Made by a program: the position numbers and the translations under genes. A stretch of 64,000 nucleotides of DNA. Origin: Anaerolineaceae bacterium (GTDB lineage: Bacteria > Chloroflexota > Anaerolineae > Aggregatilineales > Phototrophicaceae). Shown piece by piece: positions 28,465-37,294 of the stretch. The stretch is taken from positions 124,001 through 188,000 of the forward strand of contig PABP01000021.1 in assembly GCA_002699585.1 (NCBI GenBank). Reading direction: 5' to 3'. How positions within the stretch are numbered: position 1 is the stretch's first letter; each line of letters starts with the position of its first letter. Below the pieces are notes generated by a model. That model was not told the DNA's origin. It saw only the letters and a list, made by a program, of their open reading frames with translations, and did no database searches.

Positions 28465-29766
28465 CTAGGTCGCCGCTCGTAGTGAAGGGGTCGCTCGGAA
28501 AACCAATCCGGCGATGATTACCAGAACAGTCATCAGGATGCCGCCGATTAAGAACGGCATACCTTCCCCATATTGCTGGAAGATGAGGCCCATGACGATG
28601 GGCGCGGCTGCGTTGGCTGCGCTTACCGTCGCCGAACTAAAACCCAGCACCACGCCATAAGACGATCCGCCTGCGATTTTGGTGAGCAGTGTGTTCAACA
28701 ATGGGCGAATCAACCCGGCGCCAATAGACAGCGGTATCAACGCCACCAGGAACCAGAGTAAGCCCCCCAGACCATTATTGCCCGTTTCCGGCAATGTGAT
28801 GCCAATGTCCCCAACGATGGCTTCCGTATTGGTTTGCGCCTGGTCGATCAGGTTATTTTCCACGATGGCCTTGACATAGAAGGGGTGTGTTTGCTCTGGC
28901 GTGGTCGCTACCAGTAGCAATCCTGCCGCCAAAAGCCCCAGCGCCACCAGCACCATGCGTGCCTCGCCATGGCGGCTGGCCCACTTGCCGATGAAGCGCG
29001 TTTGCACAACCACCAGCAAGATGCCTATAAACAAAAACAGCGCGGCATTCCCTTGCCCCAGTAATCCCAATCGCGTCAGCGTGAAAAGCCCCATCAACGT
29101 TTCAAAACCATAGAAGATAAATTGCTGGCCGAACATCAACAGCAGCAATACGATGATGATGGGCATCACAGCACGCGCGATATGTGGCTTGCCTTGCTTT
29201 TTTTCGCGGGCCTTTTGCCGTTCTTCTGGGGGCAATGTCTCCTTGAAGACGAATAACGTCAGCAGAATCGAAATGAAGGAATAACCCGCCGCGCTAAACG
29301 CCGGAATTGCCAGCGAGTCACCCAGCTCTAATGCCAGGATCGACAGAATTGGCCCGAAGATAAACCCTAAGCCGAATGCCGCTCCCGTGAGTCCTAGTCC
29401 CCGTGCCCGGTTCTTCTCGTCTGTGGAATCGCTGAGGGCCGCCTGGGCAGTCGCGATATTCGCCCCGAACAAGCCATCCAGCACCCGCGAGAGAATGACC
29501 ATCGTCAGCGAATTGGCCATTCCCAGCATGATAAAGCTAAGGCAGGTCGTCACCTGGCTGATGAGCAGCAACGGTTTGCGGCCAAAGCGATCACTGAGTG
29601 CGCCCATCGCGGGTACGCCGACGAGTTGGGCCAATGGGAACGCCGCCGCCACAATGCCGATTTCTAAAGCTGTCGCACCGAAGGCCGCCGCATACAGATG
29701 TAACAGCGGCAAAATGACCGTCAGCCCCAGCACATCGACAAAAACCAGTGCGAAGATGGGCATCAC
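28465..29766 (-). CDS. Major facilitator superfamily transporter (DHA1-like)
   Basis: 433 residues from the GTG at 29766, with 12 expected helices. The loop between helices 2 and 3 has the MFS signature GALSDRFGRKPLLL, and helix 5 carries the antiporter-like motif GAAFGLGFIFGP, as in TetA and other drug:proton antiporters. A long periplasmic loop (about residues 275-325) is inserted in the second half. The reading frame stays open upstream for 22 sensible, hydrophilic residues to a CTG at 29832, so the real start may be earlier at a rare codon. The enoyl-CoA hydratase-like gene ends just upstream. Substrate unknown. Confidence 0.88.
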   Translation of the reverse strand: MMPIFALVFVDVLGLTVILPLLHLYAAAFGATALEIGIVAAAFPLAQLVGVPAMGALSDRFGRKPLLLISQVTTCLSFIMLGMANSLTMVILSRVLDGLFGANIATAQAALSDSTDEKNRARGLGLTGAAFGLGFIFGPILSILALELGDSLAIPAFSAAGYSFISILLTLFVFKETLPPEERQKAREKKQGKPHIARAVMPIIIVLLLLMFGQQFIFYGFETLMGLFTLTRLGLLGQGNAALFLFIGILLVVVQTRFIGKWASRHGEARMVLVALGLLAAGLLLVATTPEQTHPFYVKAIVENNLIDQAQTNTEAIVGDIGITLPETGNNGLGGLLWFLVALIPLSIGAGLIRPLLNTLLTKIAGGSSYGVVLGFSSATVSAANAAAPIVMGLIFQQYGEGMPFLIGGILMTVLVIIAGLVFRATPSLRAAT

Positions 29767-29834
29767 CCGGTTGAAGTCCAGGCCGCCGTTATCTTTTTCG
29801 GGGTGTTCATTTTGTGGTGTTGATGTATTCAGGG

Positions 29835-30638
29835 TTACTTACCCTTCCATTCGACAGGGTAGGTCTTGGTTAGCATGGCGTTGACCCCATTACGGCAGTC
29901 TTCAGTCCGCAGCAGTTGCGCCTGTGCCCACGCTTCGATCTTCAGATTGCTGCGATCATCCAGCATGTCGTTGATCATGCGCTTGGTAAAACTGACAGCC
30001 ATTGGCGCACTCAGCATGATCTCTTTGGCGCGTTCCTCTGCTTTGCTGAGGAGTTCGTCCTTGGGCACGACGTAGTTAATCAGGCCCCAGCGCTCGGCAT
30101 CGGTGATGTCGATATTGCCACCTGTCATGATGATCTCTTTAGCCCTTGAAGGACCGACAAGCCGCAGCAGGCGCGTGGTGCCGCCCACATCCGGGATCAT
30201 ACCGAGGCGTGATTCCGGCAAGGCCATTTTGGTGCGTTCCGCTGCAATGCGGAAGTCGCAAGCCAGCGCGATCTCTAAGCCCAAGCCCAGGCAGTACCCT
30301 TGCATCAAGCAGAATGTCGGCAGTGAGCAGTCTTCGATCTTGTTGGTGACGCTTTGCAGCGCATATGTCGTTGGGAAGAGGTTATCCTGCCAGTTGTCCC
30401 CGAAGGGGTTCGATTCCTGTACAAAGCTGGCCAGGTCAATCCCGGATGAAAAGACGCGACCTGCCGCCTTGATAAAGATAACCCGTGCTTCACCATCCAG
30501 ATAAGCACGTTCCGCGATGTCGATGGCCTCGCCCAATTCGTCGATCATCTGCCAATTGAGGGCGTTACGCTGATCGGCGCGATCTAATGTGATGTGGCAT
30601 ATTTGCTCATGTATCTCAGTCGTGATGAATTCAGCCAT
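29835..30638 (-). CDS. Enoyl-CoA hydratase/isomerase (crotonase) family protein
   Basis: 267 residues. Crotonase signatures are present: DRADQRNALNWQMIDEL near residues 18-34, the first oxyanion-hole region GRVFSSGIDLASF, and the second CLGLGLEIALACDFRIAAE with LPESRLGMIPDVGGT. The two glutamates used by hydratases fall near EIALA and PESRLG; the second is kept, suggesting hydratase or isomerase activity. The natural acyl-CoA is unknown. It is transcribed into the MFS gene and divergent from the aminotransferase gene. Confidence 0.88.
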   Translation of the reverse strand: MAEFITTEIHEQICHITLDRADQRNALNWQMIDELGEAIDIAERAYLDGEARVIFIKAAGRVFSSGIDLASFVQESNPFGDNWQDNLFPTTYALQSVTNKIEDCSLPTFCLMQGYCLGLGLEIALACDFRIAAERTKMALPESRLGMIPDVGGTTRLLRLVGPSRAKEIIMTGGNIDITDAERWGLINYVVPKDELLSKAEERAKEIMLSAPMAVSFTKRMINDMLDDRSNLKIEAWAQAQLLRTEDCRNGVNAMLTKTYPVEWKGK

Positions 30639-30761
30639 AGAAGAAGCATTTCTCTAATCAGTGGATTTCAGTGGATTGATTTGCGGCTAAAGTATACCGA
30701 GCGTTGCCGACTTTAGCATCTTGCACAAACAAAGTTGTGGGATTATGAGAGGCTTGGTCCG

Positions 30762-30790
30762 TTGACAGGGCTTGCGCAACGTGTCACAAT
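30762..30790 (+). promoter_or_regulatory. Candidate promoter of the aminotransferase leader
   Basis: A perfect -35 TTGACA (30762-30767) and a -10-like CACAAT (30785-30790, four of six) are separated by 17 bases. It lies in a 334-base gap between divergent genes. The expected transcript starts near 30797 and first crosses a small ORF and a terminator before reaching the aminotransferase gene. In 30639-30761 I see nothing specific beyond the upstream end of the divergent crotonase gene. Confidence 0.6.
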
Positions 30791-30828
30791 CACCCTCACA
30801 TTCGAGCGTAAGTCATTTGGACCATTAA

Positions 30829-30882
30829 ATGCGCATGTTTGCACGTAATACCACTGATACTATGAATCGCCGGAGAAGCTAA
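30829..30882 (+). CDS. Possible 17-codon leader peptide
   Basis: An ATG at 30829 opens 17 codons ending in TAA at 30880-30882 (MRMFARNTTDTMNRRRS). It has five Arg and three Met codons, with Arg-Arg-Arg just before the end. A weak GGA lies about seven bases upstream. It sits between the candidate promoter and the terminator at 30921, as a leader peptide would. No codon run points clearly to one regulatory amino acid, so chance occurrence is possible. Confidence 0.3.
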   Translation: MRMFARNTTDTMNRRRS

Positions 30883-30920
30883 CGCTCGGGGTGTTTTGGT
30901 ATCAACTTTTTTGTGAACAC

Positions 30921-30942
30921 AGCCCCGTTACGGGGCTTTTTT
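30921..30942 (+). terminator. Intrinsic terminator inside the aminotransferase leader (attenuator candidate)
   Basis: The stem AGCCCCG (30921-30927) with CGGGGCT (30931-30937) has a 3-base loop and six T (30937-30942). It is 30 bases before the aminotransferase ATG. No plus-strand gene lies upstream until 28463, so it can only act on a transcript begun in this gap. CGGGGTGT at 30887-30894 can pair with ACAGCCCCG at 30919-30927 with one bulged G, which would prevent the terminator from forming. Confidence 0.8.
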
Positions 30943-30972
30943 ATTGGCTAGAAAAGGAACTTGGAAAACATC

Positions 30973-32274
30973 ATGACAGATTTATCTTCGCCCGAATATG
31001 CCGTGGCAGAGCCACACCGTATTCCGGTCAGCGGGCATCTACAAAACATGGTCGCCATCCCGCCATCACGTATGTTCACCATCAAAGAAGCACTGAAGAA
31101 ATATCAGCAGAAAGCTGGGGCAGGTGCTATCGTTTTCGATGCCTCCCAGGGCGATGGCGGCGCGAGCCTGCCAGGTGTTCCCCAGAGCATCCTGGAAACC
31201 GCGCTGGAAATCCAGATTGAGCACGGTACAGGCTATGACAAGCCCTTTGGCACCGACCTTTTCCGTCAGGTAGCCGCGGAAGACTATTGGCAGCTCGATA
31301 GTGCCACCGGATGGGGCCCAGGGAATATCATTTTTGCCCAGGGTGGGCGTGATGGTCTCGTTAAGGCCTACAATGCCATGAACTTCCTGGGGCATGGTCG
31401 CCTGGGTGATGTGTTGGTCGTCAGCCGCGTACCCTGGATTAGCTACAACTGGGGTCCCTATGGCATCGGCATGAACGTCATGCGTGCTCCTGGCGACCCT
31501 GTAGAGGGTTGGCGTTACACGCCGGAAGGCATCAAAGCCTGTGTCGAGATGGCCGCGAAGGATGGCCGCAAAGTCGCGGGTATTGTCATCACCTCACCGG
31601 ACAACCCCACAGGCCGCACTCTGCCGATTGAAGAACAAATCACCCTCGGCAAGACGGCTATCGAAGCGGGTATTCCCTTTGTGCTCTATGACTGGATGTA
31701 CCACTACGTCACCGATGGCGGCCCAACCGACCTGAACCAGGTGTTGCTGGCCTTCACGCCGGAAGAACGCAAGAGCATTATGGTGCTAGATGGCATCACC
31801 AAGAGCCTGGGTGGGTCGAATGTCCGTAGCGCCCATTTGCTCGCTGATGAAAAGGTTATCAAGTTCATCAATAGCCAGTCATCACATGGCGTCATTCCCA
31901 GCTTCTACGCCCAGGCTGTTGCCATTGCAGCTTATCGTCAGGGCTTCGGCGAAGCGGCCAAATCGATTATTGAACCCTGCCGTGCCAGCCGCAAGGTCCT
32001 GCGTAGCGCTCTGGAAGCATCCGACTTGCCCTTCGTGATGGGTGACGGATACTATGCTTTTATGGATCTGGGCAAATACATTGAAGCAGGCGAGTTTGGT
32101 ACCAGTGAAGGTATCGGCCAGTACCTAGCAGAAGAACATGGTGTTGCCGTCGTCCCAGGGGCCTTCTTTAGCGCCGCGGGCAACGACTGGGTACGTTTTA
32201 GCTATGCGCTCCCGCCAGAACGCACCGCAGCCGCATTTGAACGCTTGATGAGTGGCTTGCAAGAAATTGGCTAG
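30973..32274 (+). CDS. PLP-dependent aminotransferase, class I/II
   Basis: 433 residues from the ATG at 30973, with GGA seven bases upstream; an in-frame TTG at 30961 would add four residues. Fold-type I features are visible: the cofactor-binding loop AQGGRDGLVKA, TSPDNPTGRTLP, YDWMYHYV with the Asp and Tyr that hold the PLP ring, and the Schiff-base Lys277 in DGITKSLGGSNVR. The second half reads GVAVVPGAFFS and WVRFSYALPPE. The amino donor is not defined. It is convergent with livF (3 bases apart) next to a branched-chain amino acid transporter, so an amino acid substrate of that type is plausible but unproven. Confidence 0.92.
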   Translation: MTDLSSPEYAVAEPHRIPVSGHLQNMVAIPPSRMFTIKEALKKYQQKAGAGAIVFDASQGDGGASLPGVPQSILETALEIQIEHGTGYDKPFGTDLFRQVAAEDYWQLDSATGWGPGNIIFAQGGRDGLVKAYNAMNFLGHGRLGDVLVVSRVPWISYNWGPYGIGMNVMRAPGDPVEGWRYTPEGIKACVEMAAKDGRKVAGIVITSPDNPTGRTLPIEEQITLGKTAIEAGIPFVLYDWMYHYVTDGGPTDLNQVLLAFTPEERKSIMVLDGITKSLGGSNVRSAHLLADEKVIKFINSQSSHGVIPSFYAQAVAIAAYRQGFGEAAKSIIEPCRASRKVLRSALEASDLPFVMGDGYYAFMDLGKYIEAGEFGTSEGIGQYLAEEHGVAVVPGAFFSAAGNDWVRFSYALPPERTAAAFERLMSGLQEIG

Positions 32275-32277
32275 CTG

Positions 32278-32988
32278 CTAACCACCAAGATAAGCTTCAA
32301 TGATGGCCTTGTCATTTTGCAGCTCTTTGGCAGGGCCATCATGCGTAATCCGACCAGATTGCAGTACATAACCTCGATTAGCGACTTCTAGCGCCATCCG
32401 CGCATTTTGTTCAACCAGCAAAATCGTCGTGCCATTCTGCCGATTGAGATACTCAATTGCCTCAAAGACTTGCTTCACCAGCAGGGGAGCAAGCCCCATA
32501 CTGGGTTCATCCAGCAGCAAAATACGTGGCTTGGCCATCAACGCACGGCCCATCGCCAGCATTTGCTGCTCACCACCGGACATGGTCCCACTGAGCTGAT
32601 TTTCGCGCTCCTTTAGACGTGGGAAGCGCTTGAAAACGTCTTCCAGATCGCGCTCAATGCCACCGTCCGTGCGCGTAAATGCACCCATTTCCAGGTTTTC
32701 TCGCACAGTCAGACGTGTAAAGACCTTGCGTCCTTCCGGGGACTGCACGACGCCTGCGCGCACGATATTGTGGGGAGCCATGGTGGTGATGTCTTGCTCA
32801 GCCAGCGTAACTTGGCCTTCTGTAGCCGGGGTAATACCGCTGATGGTATTCAGTGTGGTTGTTTTACCGGCACCATTACCACCAATCAGTGTCACGATTT
32901 CACCCTCGTTGACATGCAGCGAAATACCTTTTAGCGCATGGATATTGCCGTAGTATGTGTGAATGTCATTGACGGTCAGCAGGCTCAT
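32278..32988 (-). CDS. livF: Branched-chain amino acid ABC transporter ATP-binding protein LivF
   Basis: 236 residues, a standard ABC ATPase: Walker A GGNGAGKTT, signature MSGGEQQMLAMGRAL, Walker B RILLLDEPSMGLAPLL, and H-loop region LLVEQNA. The start LLTVNDIHTYYGNIHALKGI and the MGLAP wording are those of LivF. It powers amino acid import together with LivG. Its start overlaps the end of livG by 4 bases. It is the last gene of the livKHMGF cluster. Confidence 0.94.
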   Translation of the reverse strand: MSLLTVNDIHTYYGNIHALKGISLHVNEGEIVTLIGGNGAGKTTTLNTISGITPATEGQVTLAEQDITTMAPHNIVRAGVVQSPEGRKVFTRLTVRENLEMGAFTRTDGGIERDLEDVFKRFPRLKERENQLSGTMSGGEQQMLAMGRALMAKPRILLLDEPSMGLAPLLVKQVFEAIEYLNRQNGTTILLVEQNARMALEVANRGYVLQSGRITHDGPAKELQNDKAIIEAYLGG

Positions 32989-33776
32989 GCTTCGGCCTCC
33001 ATTTCCTCGTCCTCAATGTTTGTACCCAGGTAAGCTGCAATCACGGTCGGGTCATTCTGGATCTCTTTGGGCGTACCCTCTGCGATTTTGCGGCCATAAT
33101 CCATCACGCTGACTTGATCGGAGATGGTCATTACCAGCTTCATATCGTGCTCAATTAAGAAGATCGTCAGGCCCAGTTCATCCCGCAATTGCCGGATGAA
33201 AGCCATCATGGTATCCGTCTCAATCGGGTTCATACCTGCTGTCGGTTCATCCAGCAGCAGCAGCTTGGGCTTGGATGCCAACGCCCGTGCGATTTCCAGA
33301 CGGCGCTGCATGCCGTAGGGGAGATTGGCTGCCATATAATCGCCCTGTCCTTCCAAACCGACAAATTCCAAAAGGCGAATCGCTTCGGTAATGGCATCGG
33401 CTTCTTCTGCCCGGTCGAGACCCAGGATTGGCCGCCACATGCCGGCTGTCAGGCGATGATGCATGCCCACTAGGATGTTCTCAAGCACGGTCATATCACC
33501 GAAGAGCCGGATATTCTGATAGGTCCGAGCGATACCGCGCTTGGCGATCTTATCTGTTGACATCCCCTGAATTGGGCGGTCATCAAAGATGATCTTGCCC
33601 TCGTTCGGTGTATAGAAGCCGGTAACACAGTTAAAGAACGTGGTCTTACCAGCGCCGTTTGGGCCGATCAAGCTGGCAATTAGACCTGGCTTGATGCTCA
33701 GGTCGATGCTGTTAACAGCGGTCAGGCCGCCGAATTGTTTGGTGACGTCAATGACGTTTAGCAATGGCTGATCCAT
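32985..33776 (-). CDS. livG: Branched-chain amino acid ABC transporter ATP-binding protein LivG
   Basis: 263 residues. Walker A GPNGAGKTTF, the LivG-typical insert RTYQNIRLFGDMTVLENI, signature LPYGMQRRLEIARALA, Walker B LLLLDEPTAGMNP, and IEHDM with the switch His. The C-terminus ends in an acidic tail (EDEEMEAEA). It overlaps livF by 4 bases and begins 11 bases after livM ends, consistent with one polycistronic mRNA. Confidence 0.94.
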   Translation of the reverse strand: MDQPLLNVIDVTKQFGGLTAVNSIDLSIKPGLIASLIGPNGAGKTTFFNCVTGFYTPNEGKIIFDDRPIQGMSTDKIAKRGIARTYQNIRLFGDMTVLENILVGMHHRLTAGMWRPILGLDRAEEADAITEAIRLLEFVGLEGQGDYMAANLPYGMQRRLEIARALASKPKLLLLDEPTAGMNPIETDTMMAFIRQLRDELGLTIFLIEHDMKLVMTISDQVSVMDYGRKIAEGTPKEIQNDPTVIAAYLGTNIEDEEMEAEA

Positions 33777-33787
33777 AATCGGTGCCC

Positions 33788-35929
33788 TTATTGCGTATTG
33801 GGTTGAGGTGACGCGGACTGCGGCACTTTTTGCTGTTTAGAAAGCTGTCGAATGGGCGGCGGGATCAAGCCATCTGGCTTGAGCAGCATCACCACTACCA
33901 GCAGGACGCCGAATACAAGCAGGCGATAGTCTTGTATTTCGCGCAAGACTTCTGGCAGGCCGACGAGCATGAGCGCGCCCACAACCACACCCGGTATCGA
34001 ACCCAAACCGCCAATGATAATCAAGCTCAGCACGTTAATTGATACCAGCAGCGTAAAGCTATCCGGGAAGATACCGCGTAACTGTGCTGCAAATATGGCC
34101 CCGCCCAGGCCCGCGAACGCTGAACTGACGCCAAACGCTAGCAGCTTGGTGCGGACTAGCGGGACACCCATTGCTTGTGCCACATCCTCATCGGCCTTCA
34201 TGGCACGCCAAGCACGGCCTAATCTCGAGCCGGACAATCGCCATACGACTAACGCGGCTGCCAATACGCTAAAGATATACAGATAGTAGATCGTGCTGGC
34301 ATTGCTTAGTTCAAAGTACCAATCCGGGTTCAGACTGGTCAAATCGATGACCGGGAAGGGAACCGGAGAGATGCCCTGGGCCGCACCCAGTACCGGAGCT
34401 GTAATCTGCGCACGGGTGAGGACGCGCGTCATTTCACCGAAGCCCAGCGTCACAATTGCCAGATAGTCACCGCGTAATCGCAGAACGGGTACACCCAGCG
34501 CCATACCGGTAAATGCGCTGACCACAATGGCGATGGGCCATGCTTGCCAGAAGGTGAGTATGCCGACGCCCTGCCAGTTTGTCAGGATGCCTGTACACAT
34601 TTCAGCGTAGCGTGCATCGGCGATGGGTTCAAAGGGGATGCATCCGGTAGTGAAGATACTCGGCGTGGTCAGGATAGCTGAGGTATACGCGCCAATAGCG
34701 AAAGAGGCCACATAGCCCAGGTCGAGCAGCCCAGCATAACCTACCATCACATTTAGGCCGATACCCATAATGATGTACAACATCACGAGATCGAGTACGT
34801 TGGTGATGTATTGGCCCATAAACACAGGTGCGACCAGTGCCAGTACCAACGCTAGCACGCCCGTAATCACATCAATGCTGCGTTTTTGCTGTGGGGATAG
34901 CGTTCTGTATTGCTTGTTAGATTGGGTCCCCAACGGTGGGATGAAGATCGTTGCGGCTGCAAACGCGATGAACGTCACAATAGCCATAATGACCGTCATG
35001 CGCTGCTGCACGTTCAACATGCCGAGTAAGGCGAACACCACTGCTAGGAAGATGGCACTGTTGTGGACGAAGGAACTCGCAGAGGTGACGATGAGTCCTG
35101 CTAGCCCCACAATGCCAAAGCCAATAATCATGGTCAGTGAGGAGTTAACAGCGCCGCCCATGATGATCGAGGGATCACCGCCCAATAGCAAGGCTCCATT
35201 TTGGGCAAATGCCCCGGTATTGCCTAGCACCAGGAAAACGATGCCAACAGCGCCACCAGCGATGAAGCCTAATAAGCGCCGTAACCAGGGATTGGCTATC
35301 GTGCGCGTGGCATAGCCTGCTCCATAGCCTGCGACGAAGGCCCCCACAACGCCCAGCGCATCGGAAGGCGTCACCAGATTACGAATCTGCCCAGCCATCA
35401 AGCCGATGATGACCATACTGCCCAGGCCGCTCAAGATAGCGAGCATCCAGCGTTGAGGCAGGCTGAGGATGCCGCCGACGATGCCGCCCAGGATCAGGCT
35501 CAAAGCAAGCAGTCCCAGGATACCCATTATCAGGTTATCTTGTCCTGCTCCCAGGGTCGCTACGCCGCCGATGATGGGGCGATAGTTGTTGAAGACGAAC
35601 ATCAACTCTTCCTGGGGCACGATGGTTTCCAACAACACAACCAGGATAACTGCCGTTGCGGCGATCAATCCGGCAATTGCGCTGTTGAGTATCGTGATGA
35701 CAGGCTTATCCGATTGACTGCTTCGTCCGGCAACCAGTGCTGGAACCCCAATGACGAGTACCAGGGCAACCAGGTCCAGTGACAGTGTGTCTTGAATGAC
35801 ATCGCGCTGGGCAAATGTACCGAAGATGCCCGTCAATGTCAGGATGAAAATGGCGATGGCAGCATAAAAGCTGTAGCGAAGTGTGTTTGTTTCCAGAAAA
35901 CCGAAGCGTAAATTGTTTTGGTTCATCAT
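33788..35929 (-). CDS. livM: LivM-type permease with a large membrane extension
   Basis: 713 residues, about twice the usual 300-430 of LivM. The permease core runs from about residue 355 (GLNVMVGYAGLLDLGYVASF, RLRGDYLAIVTLGFGE, RAWRAMKADEDVAQAMG, GLGSIPGVVVGA). Residues 1-350 are an added region with about ten hydrophobic helices in Gly/Ala/Ile-rich segments that I do not recognise. A stretch there (AGLIVTSASSFVHNSAIFLAVVF) has no obvious homology to the core. The core should form the membrane channel with LivH. The gene is 11 bases before livG and 3 bases after livH. Confidence 0.9.
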   Translation of the reverse strand: MMNQNNLRFGFLETNTLRYSFYAAIAIFILTLTGIFGTFAQRDVIQDTLSLDLVALVLVIGVPALVAGRSSQSDKPVITILNSAIAGLIAATAVILVVLLETIVPQEELMFVFNNYRPIIGGVATLGAGQDNLIMGILGLLALSLILGGIVGGILSLPQRWMLAILSGLGSMVIIGLMAGQIRNLVTPSDALGVVGAFVAGYGAGYATRTIANPWLRRLLGFIAGGAVGIVFLVLGNTGAFAQNGALLLGGDPSIIMGGAVNSSLTMIIGFGIVGLAGLIVTSASSFVHNSAIFLAVVFALLGMLNVQQRMTVIMAIVTFIAFAAATIFIPPLGTQSNKQYRTLSPQQKRSIDVITGVLALVLALVAPVFMGQYITNVLDLVMLYIIMGIGLNVMVGYAGLLDLGYVASFAIGAYTSAILTTPSIFTTGCIPFEPIADARYAEMCTGILTNWQGVGILTFWQAWPIAIVVSAFTGMALGVPVLRLRGDYLAIVTLGFGEMTRVLTRAQITAPVLGAAQGISPVPFPVIDLTSLNPDWYFELSNASTIYYLYIFSVLAAALVVWRLSGSRLGRAWRAMKADEDVAQAMGVPLVRTKLLAFGVSSAFAGLGGAIFAAQLRGIFPDSFTLLVSINVLSLIIIGGLGSIPGVVVGALMLVGLPEVLREIQDYRLLVFGVLLVVVMLLKPDGLIPPPIRQLSKQQKVPQSASPQPNTQ

Positions 35930-35932
35930 GGG

Positions 35933-37126
35933 TTACGCTTTCTTTTCTGAGAGAACTTCGCCGAAGATACCCGTCGGTCGGAAGATCATGAACACGATGA
36001 GTAAGCCGAACGCGACCACGTCCTTAAGCTGGTTGGGCAGTCCCAACGCCGAGGGGAAGACTGATTCTGCGACACCCAGGAACAAGCCGCCGAACATCGC
36101 ACCGGGCACATTGCCAATGCCACCGAGTACCGCCGCCGTAAACGCCTTGATACCCGGTATAAAGCCCATGAATGGCGTCACCTGCCTGTTGTATAGGGCG
36201 AAGAGAACCGCGCCAGCCCCCGCCAACGCTGCACCCAGCATGAAGGTAATCACAATGGTTCGATCCACATTGATGCCCATCAGCGAGGCTGTATCTTTGT
36301 CTTCAGCAACGGCACGCATGGCCTTGCCCGTTTTCGTGCGTTGGATGAAGAACCACAAGGCACTCATCAATAGCAGTGACACAAACAGAATCACAAAGAA
36401 GAAGGGCCGGATGCGTACTTCCTGGTTGAAGATCAGGACATCATAGCTCTTACTGATGAGGTCAATGCCCTCACAGACGGTTGTGCCATCAACGGGTTCA
36501 CACCCCCACATCCCTTGGCCAACAAACAGGCTAATGCGTGGATAGGTGCGCGGGCTGCTGCCAAATAGCCGTAGGAACAACTGCTGTAACGTGATGGATG
36601 CGCCAATAGCAGTAATCAGGGGTACGAGGCGTGGCGCGCCACGCAAGGGTCGATAGGCGATGCGCTCCAATAGGATCGCAACGATTACTGATCCCATTAC
36701 AGCCACCCCCATGGTCAACAGAATCGCGAGTGCTGTTTGGCTCTCCAGGAAACCTGATTGTTCTGCCGCGTTGATCGCAAAGAAGCCGATATACGCCCCG
36801 GCCATGAATACTTCGCCATGAGCGAAGTTAATCATGAACAAGATACCGTACACCAGCGTATAGCCGAGTGCGATCAAGGCATAGATACTGCCCTGTGCCA
36901 GCCCGATGATGAACTGGCTGATGAACGTGTCCCAGGCGTAACGTGCTCGTTCACCTTCTTGCAGGTAGAACTGGGGTTCAATTTCGATAACGAAGAATAC
37001 CCAGGCAAAGATTACAATCAGTACGAGTCCGATGAATGCATAGGCATTCTGAACACGCAAAAATGATAGTGCGCGTTTAGGCCTGGATTTAGATCCCGAT
37101 GGGCCAGAATCCGTCGTCTCTTGCAT
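35933..37126 (-). CDS. livH: LivH-type permease of the branched-chain amino acid ABC transporter
   Basis: 397 residues. After a basic cytoplasmic N-terminus and one extra helix (about 28-50), the LivH core begins with GLAQGSIYALIALGYTLVYG and MINFAHGEVFMAGAY and ends with GIKAFTAAVLGGIGNVPGAM and FRPTGIFGE. A loop of about 60 residues near 205-245 carries two Cys (GMWGCEPVDGTTVCEG) that may form an external disulfide. It pairs with LivM as the translocation channel. A strong terminator separates it from livK upstream. Confidence 0.93.
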   Translation of the reverse strand: MQETTDSGPSGSKSRPKRALSFLRVQNAYAFIGLVLIVIFAWVFFVIEIEPQFYLQEGERARYAWDTFISQFIIGLAQGSIYALIALGYTLVYGILFMINFAHGEVFMAGAYIGFFAINAAEQSGFLESQTALAILLTMGVAVMGSVIVAILLERIAYRPLRGAPRLVPLITAIGASITLQQLFLRLFGSSPRTYPRISLFVGQGMWGCEPVDGTTVCEGIDLISKSYDVLIFNQEVRIRPFFFVILFVSLLLMSALWFFIQRTKTGKAMRAVAEDKDTASLMGINVDRTIVITFMLGAALAGAGAVLFALYNRQVTPFMGFIPGIKAFTAAVLGGIGNVPGAMFGGLFLGVAESVFPSALGLPNQLKDVVAFGLLIVFMIFRPTGIFGEVLSEKKA

Positions 37127-37213
37127 AGGCTAGCCCCTAACAATATGAACGGGTAATTTACCCGTTGCGATGTGATAAACAATGTGGCCCCAGATTATGA
37201 CAAATATCGGCGC

Positions 37214-37246
37214 AAAAAAACAGAGATAGGCCAAAGCCCATCTCTG
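37214..37246 (-). terminator. Intrinsic terminator between livK and livH
   Basis: On the minus strand CAGAGATGGGC (37246-37236) pairs with GCCTATCTCTG (37231-37221), 11 bp with one G-U, and runs into seven T. It follows livK by about 50 bases and precedes livH by about 90. Partial termination would give more binding protein than permease. Confidence 0.87.
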
Positions 37247-37294
37247 AATTCGGTAATGAAGTGATATTTTGCCTGATATGGCAAACTTACGTCA

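Noticed and set aside
30405-30422. GGTTCGATTCC, similar to a tRNA T-loop
   Set aside because: It lies inside the well-supported crotonase gene and no acceptor or anticodon stem can be drawn around it.
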